Source: Collinsella sp. AF02-46-1
GTDB lineage: Bacteria > Actinomycetota > Coriobacteriia > Coriobacteriales > Coriobacteriaceae
Length of the DNA: 13,130 nucleotides
Assembly (NCBI GenBank): GCA_934876235.1
Contig: CAKXKM010000054.1
Span: 1 to 13,130, forward strand
Direction of reading: 5' to 3'
The position numbers and the translations under genes are program-made. This document shows positions 1-5,120 of the stretch, piece by piece. Position 1 is the stretch's first letter. Every line of letters starts with the position of its first letter. The notes beneath the pieces are model-generated. The model saw only the letters and a list, made by a program, of their open reading frames with translations, did no database searches and had not been told where the DNA came from.

Positions 1-75
1 GTGCACGAGATGGCTCGCGACGAGGCCCGCCACGGCAAGGCTTTCGCTGGCCTGCTCAAGCGCTACTTTGGCTAA
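1..75 (+). CDS. Rubrerythrin-type protein, C-terminal fragment (5' end outside window)
   Basis: Twenty-five codons read open from base 1 and end at TAA (73-75). The peptide VHEMARDEARHGKAFAGLLK, followed by RYFG, matches the end of a ferritin-like diiron domain; the DEARH stretch holds an ExxH iron-ligand motif. In this family the enzymes reduce hydrogen peroxide in the cytoplasm of anaerobes using electrons from a rubredoxin-like centre. Because the protein ends right after the ferritin-like helix with no rubredoxin domain behind it, I infer either a form with the rubredoxin domain at the N terminus or a stand-alone ferritin-like protein; the visible part cannot decide. An intrinsic terminator follows 34 bases downstream, so this is the last gene of its transcript. 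Confidence 0.75.
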   Translation: MHEMARDEARHGKAFAGLLKRYFG

Positions 76-109
76 GCCAACCGCCTGAGACATAACCTCT
101 AGCTCGAAG

Positions 110-141
110 AAGGCCCGGACCGTATTGGTTCGGGCCTTTTT
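110..141 (+). terminator. Intrinsic terminator after the rubrerythrin-type gene
   Basis: Arms 110-121 (AAGGCCCGGACC) and 127-138 (GGTTCGGGCCTT) form a 12-bp stem with one G-U pair and a 5-base loop, followed by a run of T to 141. It ends transcription coming from the + strand gene at 1-75. Confidence 0.88.
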
Positions 142-206
142 GTGTCTCGAGGACTCGTTAACGCCCTGAAATAGAGCTATCTTCGGCATCGGTCTCTCGT
201 CAAAAA
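142..206. other. Short intergenic stretch without recognisable features
   Basis: Between the terminator and the first repeat copy I see no gene, hairpin or convincing promoter. It lies between convergent genes, so no promoter is needed here. Confidence 0.5.
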
Positions 207-329
207 CTAAGTGAGTAGACTTTTCGAAACTTGCCGAGCAGACCATCCGTATTGCTTTATAAAGTCGCAGGTAAATGACTTGTTTCAAAACGGCCTGGTC
301 GCCAAAGTGCCAAAAGCCTACTCACTTAG
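207..329 (-). repeat. 121-bp terminal-inverted-repeat element, copy 1 (MITE-like)
   Basis: The ends are 18-bp inverted repeats with one mismatch: CTAAGTGAGTAGACTTTT at 207-224 and AAAAGCCTACTCACTTAG at 312-329. The core 209-329 aligns without gaps to 1628-1748 with about 23 differences in 121 positions (about 81% identity by hand count), in the same orientation. The interior block GCCTGGTCGCCAAAGTGC (near 294-310) is the best conserved part besides the ends. Read from either end inward, CTAAGTGAGTAG holds TAA, TGA and TAG in three different frames. The stop codon of the nuclease-domain gene (318-320) lies inside this copy. Short open frames through it are not shared with copy 2, so I take it as non-coding. 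I see no clear target-site duplication. It could be a non-autonomous mobile element or an interspersed 3'-end repeat. Confidence 0.8.
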
Positions 330-1445
330 AACCGCAGCCGTCCACGATCGAGCTGTTTTGCGTCTAACGGGCATCTTTCCGTCGATTACTCCCAATTTTG
401 TCCAGTCAACGAATAGTTCAGACCGGAGTAATGTCTCAGCCCTTTGCTCATCTGAGCTTTTATCACGATATTCAGCATCGAGCATCCTGCATATGGCCTT
501 AACGATCGCGCGGAATCTATCCTCATTGGATATCTGTCTGTGTGTCAGGAGAAGTACATCGTAGCCCATGGCCTGAAGGGCCGTCATGCGGTCAGCGTCA
601 CGCAAGCCATCCCCTGCGCGTCCGTGCGAGGCCTTTCCCTGACATTCAATGGCCACCTGTCGCCTGCCGTCCGGCGAAGAAAGAAGTAGGTCGATATATA
701 CACGGGACTTTCCCACAATCGCTCGAGCACTTGTGCTTAGCATCACTTCAACATTAAGCTCTATGCCGCAAAAACCTTCGCCTCCCAGGGATCGCGGCAG
801 TGCAAGTAGCAAATACGCCTCGACCTCAAAAGGCGACGCGGCGCCCAATGGAACGAGTTGCGATACCGCTATAAATCTATTGCCGTAACGCATCCCGCAA
901 ACATCTGAACAAAAACGGTCAAGGTCTCCGCCCAAAACCAAAGCGTCTCGACGCCATAAATTTGAGGCGGTGCCGTCCTCGGACGGGCAGCGCACCCAAC
1001 CGAACGTTGTCGAAATCGCGCCCGAATCAATTGCACGCGAAAGCTCCGCCTCAAGTGCCGCCGGCAGGGCACACACCGCAAACAAGCCACACATCTCCGC
1101 CAATACCAAAAGAAGCTGAAGATCCGTCAGATGCCGCAACATGATGAATGCCGTCAGTGGAGGAGACGTTATCAAAACCCCATGCTCCGTTCCCAGCACG
1201 GATTCCCTGGGAAGCTCACCAAGAAACAGCCGCTGCCTAATGCTGGCAGGACAAGTCCGTTTGTTTCTCGACCGAACCAATGTATACAACGGAAAACCGA
1301 GCGCGACCGCAGCCGTCGGGTTGCGGGCGAGATCATATCGCTGCCGGTCTTCTTCCGGTCGTGGAAGCGGCGGACACAAAGCGCGGACTTGAGGAGGCAA
1401 ACGCCAGTACCTAAAAGCTGATATGTCACAAAGTAGATCCTTCAT
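318..1445 (-). CDS. Hypothetical protein with AbiEi-like middle region and C-terminal DUF559/Vsr-like nuclease domain
   Basis: About 375 aa; function unknown. Numbering from the ATG at 1445, residues 83-98 (about GTEHGVLITSPPLT) resemble the 'v.vtSPerT' strand of AbiEi-type proteins. Residues 205-223 (SPFEVEAYLLLALPRSLGG) resemble a segment I recall preceding DUF559 domains in Coriobacteriia. The C-terminal part (about 245-320) has the PD-(D/E)XK pattern: D252 in VYIDLLL, E267 in AIECQGKASH, and a downstream LRDADRMTALQAMGYDVLLL block like the D..R...L...G..vl.. of DUF559/Vsr nucleases. The usual lysine of ExK is Q269, so catalysis is uncertain. There is no signal peptide or clear membrane segment. 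The start is chosen at ATG 1445 (GTG at 1451 is the alternative); neither has a good ribosome binding site. The stop comes from repeat copy 1, and the gene sits between two direct copies of that repeat. Base composition looks more AT-rich than the core genes. A defence or mobile-element role is inference only. Confidence 0.6.
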   Translation of the reverse strand: MKDLLCDISAFRYWRLPPQVRALCPPLPRPEEDRQRYDLARNPTAAVALGFPLYTLVRSRNKRTCPASIRQRLFLGELPRESVLGTEHGVLITSPPLTAFIMLRHLTDLQLLLVLAEMCGLFAVCALPAALEAELSRAIDSGAISTTFGWVRCPSEDGTASNLWRRDALVLGGDLDRFCSDVCGMRYGNRFIAVSQLVPLGAASPFEVEAYLLLALPRSLGGEGFCGIELNVEVMLSTSARAIVGKSRVYIDLLLSSPDGRRQVAIECQGKASHGRAGDGLRDADRMTALQAMGYDVLLLTHRQISNEDRFRAIVKAICRMLDAEYRDKSSDEQRAETLLRSELFVDWTKLGVIDGKMPVRRKTARSWTAAVLSE

Positions 1446-1627
1446 AGGCACAGGAAAACACGAATTTCAACCCAGTCAGTCACGCATTGGCGCGAACGCA
1501 CCAAAAATGGCGCCGAACGGACTGCCAAGTTTTCAACAGCCCTCCCCAACTGGCCAAAAGCTTGCCGAGAGCTGGACGAAGCCCTGTTGAAAACCCCATT
1601 TTTTCTCATGCAGGAGCTTTGCGCGGC
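1446..1627. other. Gene-free stretch upstream of the nuclease-domain gene
   Basis: This holds the start region of the minus-strand gene and an inverted repeat (1529-1594). I could not find a convincing -35/-10 pair for the gene. A minus-strand open frame that covers 1442-1744 runs through repeat copy 2, is not conserved in copy 1, and is not called. Confidence 0.45.
1529..1594. repeat. Inverted repeat, 11-bp perfect arms with 44-base spacer
   Basis: GTTTTCAACAG at 1529-1539 is the exact reverse complement of CTGTTGAAAAC at 1584-1594. The right arm is followed by CCCCATTTTTT, so on the + strand it has a loose terminator look, though the loop is long. It lies directly upstream of the nuclease-domain gene and could be an operator, a small mobile remnant or part of an untranslated structure. 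Confidence 0.5.
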
Positions 1628-1748
1628 AAGTGAGTAGACTTTTTTGAACATCCCGAGCAGGCCGGTCATCCTGCTTTTCAAAACCGCAGGTAGATAGCTT
1701 GTTACAAAACTGCCTGGTCGCCAAAGTGCTAAAAGTCTACTCACTTAG
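1628..1748 (-). repeat. 121-bp terminal-inverted-repeat element, copy 2 (MITE-like)
   Basis: Ends AAGTGAGTAGACTTTT (1628-1643) and AAAAGTCTACTCACTT (1731-1746) are a perfect 16-bp inverted repeat; the right side extends to TAG at 1748, matching copy 1, while the left flank reads GC instead of CT. It is a direct repeat of 209-329 at about 81% identity with no indels. The TAA stop of pdxR (1745-1747) lies inside its right end. Both copies therefore sit at the 3' end of a minus-strand gene in the same orientation relative to that gene. Confidence 0.8.
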
Positions 1749-3178
1749 GTTGCAGAGTGCCCCCCCATTAGCTGCAATTCCAAGGTAGTTAGTACTTTTG
1801 GACTCAGATCGTCATACTGAACAAGAATTTGAGTTGAGTTTTCAGGGACAGATGCGCCATCGGCACACCAAAAACAGTCACCGATATCGATAAAAGGGAT
1901 GCTCGAGCGCGTGAGGGCCCGTGCAAAAGAGCTTCCGCCCGCGTCACACTCCACGGCCACGACGCAGTAAAGGCCGGCGTCCGCGTACTCGATCGAGACT
2001 TCCCCTGCCGGAAACGTTTTCCGTACAAGCGCCGCCAGGCCATCACGCGCCCCACGAGCACGAACGCGCACGCGGTTCACATGTCGCTCGTAATCACCCG
2101 ATTCCAGCAAACGCGCCAAGGCAACCTGATCAACAGAACTTACCGACGAGGCGTAGAAACCAAGGTTGCGTTTAAACCTCTCCATTAGTTCATCGGGCAG
2201 CACCATGTACGCCAAACGTAACGCCGATGAAAGGCTCTTCGAAAACGTGTTGGTGTAGATAACCGACTGGGCGGCATCGATCGACGCGAGCGCGGGAATC
2301 GGCTTGCCGGCAAGGCGAAACTCACAATCAAAGTCGTCTTCGATGAGATACCGACCTGGCCGCTCGGCGGCCCAGCTCAGCAACGCATAGCGACGTGCAA
2401 TGCTCGTCACAAGACCGGTCGGATACTGATGAGACGGCATCAGGTGAAGGACATCGGTCCCGGTTTTCTGCAGCGCGCTCAAGTCCACGCCCTCAGCATC
2501 CAACGGGACATGCCGCACTTCGCAACCCATGGCCTGATAGATGCGCGTCAAGCGCAAATAGCCTGGATCCTCGACGGCATACACCTTGTCCGCGCCAAGC
2601 AACTGAACCAACATGGTATCGAGCAGCTGGGCGCCCGCACCGATAACGATATTGTCGGGATTGACATTCATGCCCCTTGTCCCGCGCAGATGGCGCGCAA
2701 TCGCACGTCGCAGTCGAGCGGTGCCCTGCGCCGGTGCGGGCGAAAAGATTTCACGTTCGTCTTCGGACGTCAGCGTCGCCCGTAGCGCACTTTGCCAAAG
2801 CCGCGCCGCCTCCAAAGCGGAAGGAGAAAGTGCGTCGAATCGCTCTGCCTGCCCCATGGCATCATGCGCGCTGGGACCAACAGGGACAGCATCTCGGTCG
2901 ATATCCCCCGCAGCCAAAGCCAAAACCGGCGCATCCGGGAGCTCGCACGCGTAGTAGCCACGACGCGGCATTGAGCAAATATAGCCCTCGGCAAGCAACT
3001 GGCTATATGCATTCTCGATGGTAATGACACTGATACCCAGATGACTCGCAAAGGCGCGCTTAGACGGCAGATGCTCCCCCGCCGCAATACGGCCAGCAAC
3101 AATATCATCGCGAATTTGCTGGTAAACATACTCATAAAGCGATGCTTCGCCGCGATTTTCCAAATTGTAGTCAAGCAT
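1745..3178 (-). CDS. pdxR: PdxR, MocR-family GntR-type regulator of vitamin B6 synthesis
   Basis: A 477-aa protein of the usual MocR size. Residues 14-77 form a GntR winged helix-turn-helix (LPSKRAFASHLGISVITIE as the recognition part, RRGYYA as the wing). Residues 115-470 are a fold-type I aminotransferase-like domain that binds PLP and senses it: HQYPTG at 250-255, EDDFDCEFR at 280-288, and the PLP lysine K314 in NTFSKSLSSALRL. It is divergent from pdxST, the standard setting of PdxR, which in studied bacteria activates pdxST when PLP is low. The start is ATG 3178 because AGGTGA (3186-3191 on the complement) lies 7 bases upstream; a TTG at 3211 extends the frame but has no ribosome binding site. 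The stop TAA is supplied by repeat copy 2. The pdxST assignment is inferred from context; the MocR family itself is certain. Confidence 0.88.
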   Translation of the reverse strand: MLDYNLENRGEASLYEYVYQQIRDDIVAGRIAAGEHLPSKRAFASHLGISVITIENAYSQLLAEGYICSMPRRGYYACELPDAPVLALAAGDIDRDAVPVGPSAHDAMGQAERFDALSPSALEAARLWQSALRATLTSEDEREIFSPAPAQGTARLRRAIARHLRGTRGMNVNPDNIVIGAGAQLLDTMLVQLLGADKVYAVEDPGYLRLTRIYQAMGCEVRHVPLDAEGVDLSALQKTGTDVLHLMPSHQYPTGLVTSIARRYALLSWAAERPGRYLIEDDFDCEFRLAGKPIPALASIDAAQSVIYTNTFSKSLSSALRLAYMVLPDELMERFKRNLGFYASSVSSVDQVALARLLESGDYERHVNRVRVRARGARDGLAALVRKTFPAGEVSIEYADAGLYCVVAVECDAGGSSFARALTRSSIPFIDIGDCFWCADGASVPENSTQILVQYDDLSPKVLTTLELQLMGGHSAT

Positions 3179-3185
3179 GGGTCTA

Positions 3186-3191
3186 TCACCT
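3186..3191 (-). promoter_or_regulatory. Ribosome binding site deciding the pdxR start
   Basis: AGGTGA on the minus strand, 7 bases from ATG 3178. The proximal operator-like repeat (3190-3200) overlaps it by two bases, which would place PdxR close to its own translation start. Confidence 0.6.
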
Positions 3192-3234
3192 GACCTTATT
3201 GAATCATTCAATCTGGCATTAGTCTGACCTTGTT
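3190..3234 (+). promoter_or_regulatory. Probable PdxR operator: two direct repeats flanking a palindrome
   Basis: CTGACCTTATT (3190-3200) and CTGACCTTGTT (3224-3234) are direct repeats, 10 of 11 identical, spaced 34 bp start to start, about three helical turns. Between them is a perfect palindrome ATTGAAT-C-ATTCAAT (3198-3212). MocR regulators are known to bind direct repeats in divergent promoter regions, so this fits a PdxR site serving both genes. The distal repeat ends where a weak -35-like TTGTTA (3230-3235) begins, as expected for an activator. No clear -10 stands out; TATTTC at 3253-3258, 17 bases further, is only a weak candidate. Confidence 0.6.
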
Positions 3235-3323
3235 ATTATCTCGAAAACTGAGTATTTCGCCATACCCAGCTCCCCGATAGGATGTTCCGTTAAGCAATGC
3301 ACATGCCAACCAAGGGAGCAACC

Positions 3324-4214
3324 ATGGCAGAACAGACCAGCAAGGCCGATCGCGTCAAACTCAATCGCGAGCTCGCGCAGATGCTCAAGGGCGGCGTCAT
3401 CATGGACGTCACCACGCCCGAGCAAGCACGCATCGCCGAGGAGGCGGGCGCCTGCGCCGTCATGGCGCTCGAGCGCATCCCGGCCGACATCCGCGCCGCA
3501 GGCGGCGTCTCGCGCATGAGTGATCCCAAGATGATCAAGGGCATCCAAAAAGCTGTCTCCATCCCCGTTATGGCCAAGTGCCGCATCGGCCACATTGTCG
3601 AGGCGCAGATCCTGCAGGCCATCGAAATCGACTACATCGACGAATCCGAGGTCCTCTCCCCCGCCGATGATGTCTATCACATCGACAAGACCCAGTTTGA
3701 CGTGCCGTTTGTCTGCGGCGCCCGCGATCTGGGCGAGGCACTGCGCCGTGTTGCCGAGGGCGCCACGATGATTCGCACCAAGGGCGAGCCGGGCACGGGC
3801 GACGTCGTTCAGGCCGTGCGCCATATGCGCAAGATCCAAAAGCAGATCCGCGACGTTGTTGCCCTGCGCGACGACGAGCTCTTTGAGGCAGCCAAGCAGC
3901 TGCAGGTTCCGGTCGAGCTGGTGCGCGAGGTCCATGCCGCGGGCAAGCTCCCCGTCGTAAACTTTGCCGCCGGCGGAGTCGCGACCCCCGCCGACGCCGC
4001 GCTGATGATGCAGCTGGGCGCCGAGGGCGTCTTTGTTGGCTCGGGCATCTTTAAGAGCGGCGACCCCGCCAAGCGCGCCGCCGCCATCGTCAAGGCCGTG
4101 GCAAACTTCACCGACGCCAAGCTCATCGCCGAGCTTTCGGAGGACCTGGGCGAGGCCATGGTGGGCATCAACGCCGACGAAATCGAGATCATCATGGAGG
4201 AGCGCGGGCGCTAG
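3324..4214 (+). CDS. pdxS: Pyridoxal 5'-phosphate synthase subunit PdxS
   Basis: A 296-aa protein of normal family length. It makes PLP from ribose 5-phosphate, glyceraldehyde 3-phosphate and ammonia; twelve PdxS subunits form the core of the cytoplasmic synthase, with ammonia passed from PdxT. The (beta/alpha)8 barrel landmarks are present: D28 in VIMDVTTPEQ, the Schiff-base lysine K85 in MAKCRIGH, the second lysine K153 in RTKGEPGTG, and the phosphate-binding GGVATPADA and VFVGSGIF segments. Start ATG 3324 follows AAGGGAG (3312-3318) at 5 bases; an upstream in-frame ATG at 3297 lacks such a site. pdxT follows after 20 bases, so the two are cotranscribed. Regulation by the divergent PdxR is likely. 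Confidence 0.97.
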   Translation: MAEQTSKADRVKLNRELAQMLKGGVIMDVTTPEQARIAEEAGACAVMALERIPADIRAAGGVSRMSDPKMIKGIQKAVSIPVMAKCRIGHIVEAQILQAIEIDYIDESEVLSPADDVYHIDKTQFDVPFVCGARDLGEALRRVAEGATMIRTKGEPGTGDVVQAVRHMRKIQKQIRDVVALRDDELFEAAKQLQVPVELVREVHAAGKLPVVNFAAGGVATPADAALMMQLGAEGVFVGSGIFKSGDPAKRAAAIVKAVANFTDAKLIAELSEDLGEAMVGINADEIEIIMEERGR

Positions 4215-4234
4215 TCCAGCAGAAAGGATCGCAC

Positions 4235-4822
4235 ATGAGCGATTATGCAGACCAAACGGTCGCCGTGCTGGCGGTCCAGGGCGCTTTTGCCGAGCACGAG
4301 GCAAGACTGTCCGAGCTGGGCGCACGCTGTATTGAGCTGAGGCAGGCGGCTGATTTGAAGCAGAACTTTGACCGTCTGGTACTTCCCGGCGGCGAGTCTA
4401 CCGTTCAAGGGAAACTGCTTGATGAGTTGGGCATGCTCGAGGAGCTTCGTACCCGTATCGCTGAAGGCATGCCCGTCCTGGGCACCTGCGCCGGCCTGAT
4501 TCTGCTGGCTCACGACCTTGCCGCTCATGACGATAAGGGCACGCCGCGTTTGGCAACCATGGATGTGCTCGTTGAGCGCAATGCCTATGGCAGACAGCTC
4601 GGCAGTTTTCGCACCAAGGGACAGGTAGACGGCATCGACGGTGAAGTGCCGCTGACATTTATCCGCGCGCCCCGCATCGTCGAGGTCCACGGCGACGCCA
4701 AGGCCTTGGCAGAGGTCGATGGCCGCATCGTCGCCGCCCGCCAGGGCAACCAGCTCGGCGTAACCTTCCACCCCGAACTCGTTGATGACACCCGCCTCCA
4801 CGAACTGTTCCTACAAATGTAG
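4235..4822 (+). CDS. pdxT: Pyridoxal 5'-phosphate synthase glutaminase subunit PdxT
   Basis: A 195-aa class I glutamine amidotransferase that releases ammonia from glutamine for PdxS. The family marks are clear: LPGGEST (50-56), the nucleophile C85 in VLGTCAGL, and the H179/E181 pair in VTFHPEL that completes the triad. The length is normal and no residue is missing. AGAAAGGA (4221-4228) lies 6 bases before ATG 4235. It is the second and last gene of the pdxST operon, and a set of hairpins follows before the convergent rpoD. Confidence 0.96.
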   Translation: MSDYADQTVAVLAVQGAFAEHEARLSELGARCIELRQAADLKQNFDRLVLPGGESTVQGKLLDELGMLEELRTRIAEGMPVLGTCAGLILLAHDLAAHDDKGTPRLATMDVLVERNAYGRQLGSFRTKGQVDGIDGEVPLTFIRAPRIVEVHGDAKALAEVDGRIVAARQGNQLGVTFHPELVDDTRLHELFLQM

Positions 4823-4835
4823 GTCGTACAGAAAA

Positions 4836-4899
4836 GAGAGTGGATAATCTCCCACTTTGAGCTCGAACACAGGCCCAAACCGGGAAATTATCCACTCTC
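4836..4899. repeat. 18-bp inverted repeat downstream of pdxT
   Basis: GAGAGTGGATAATCTCCC (4836-4853) pairs with GGGAAATTATCCACTCTC (4882-4899) with a single mismatch and a 28-base loop. On the minus strand the stem is followed by TTTTC, so it could act as a weak terminator for read-through from rpoD; on the + strand there is no T run. The arms hold TTATCCACT, one base from a DnaA box, but the long symmetric arms suggest an interspersed palindromic element instead. Confidence 0.65.
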
Positions 4900-4906
4900 A
4901 TGCTAT

Positions 4907-4937
4907 GTAGTCGTTTAAGAACGTCCCCAATGACTAC
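4907..4937. repeat. Small REP-like palindrome with AAGAACGTCCCCAATGAC core
   Basis: GTAGTC (4907-4912) and GACTAC (4932-4937) are inverted repeats, extendable by TT/AA with one mismatch, around AAGAACGTCCCC. On the other strand this reads GTCATTGGGGACGTTCTT, a phrase I associate from memory with REP-like sequences in Gram-positive genomes; not verified. Confidence 0.35.
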
Positions 4938-4978
4938 CTTGGATCATGGCAACGCCGATGTTTTGGCAACGCCAGCGA

Positions 4979-5078
4979 GCGCCGCCCAGGGCGAACAAGT
5001 TGGCATGAAAAAGGCAAGGCATAGACCTTCTGGTCATGCCTTGCCTTTTGAATGACAAATTGTCGCCCTGGGCGGCGC
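4979..5078. terminator. Long near-perfect hairpin, probable bidirectional terminator between pdxT and rpoD
   Basis: The left arm 4979-5022 and right arm 5036-5078 pair over about 43 bases with one bulge and about four mismatches, leaving a 13-base tip that can itself pair as GACC-TTCT-GGTC. The outer part is GC-rich (GCGCCGCCCAGGGCGA with TCGCCCTGGGCGGCGC) and the inner part is AAAAGGCAAGGCAT with ATGCCTTGCCTTTT. The inner stem is flanked by A on one side and T on the other, so it works as an intrinsic terminator in both directions, fitting its place between two convergent genes. The outer arms are more than a terminator needs. Confidence 0.75.
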
Positions 5079-5093
5079 GCAGCGTCGACTGGT

Positions 5094-5115
5094 CCGCCGT
5101 TCGGTAGAACGGCGG
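5094..5115 (-). other. Stem-loop directly after the rpoD stop codon
   Basis: CCGCCGTTC (5094-5102) and GAACGGCGG (5107-5115) form a perfect 9-bp stem with a 4-base loop, 5 bases beyond the rpoD stop. No T run follows on the minus strand, so it is more likely a 3'-end stabilising hairpin than a terminator on its own. Confidence 0.5.
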
Positions 5116-5120
5116 AACCC

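Noticed and set aside
211..564. A 117-codon + strand open frame starting in repeat copy 1
   Set aside because: The same frame is closed early by TGA in copy 2, and beyond the repeat it is antisense to the nuclease-domain gene.
1442..1744. A 100-codon minus-strand open frame through repeat copy 2
   Set aside because: The corresponding frame in copy 1 stops after about 22 codons; no ribosome binding site and no recognisable domain. A small peptide common to both copies cannot be fully excluded.
207..1748. CRISPR array
   Set aside because: Only two long, diverged repeats 1.4 kb apart with a gene between; no short regularly spaced repeats and no cas genes.
3235..3323. Possible riboswitch in the pdxS leader
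   Set aside because: The leader is short and shows no conserved aptamer-like hairpin set; control by PdxR explains the layout.
3219..4325. A 368-codon minus-strand open frame opposite pdxS
   Set aside because: pdxS is certain on the + strand; the antisense product is a Gly/Ala/Leu/Asp-rich shadow without motifs.
4841..4894. TTATCCACT sequences resembling DnaA boxes
   Set aside because: Both are arms of one inverted repeat, each deviates from TTATNCACA at the last base, and there is no AT-rich unwinding region or dnaA/dnaN nearby, so no origin is called.
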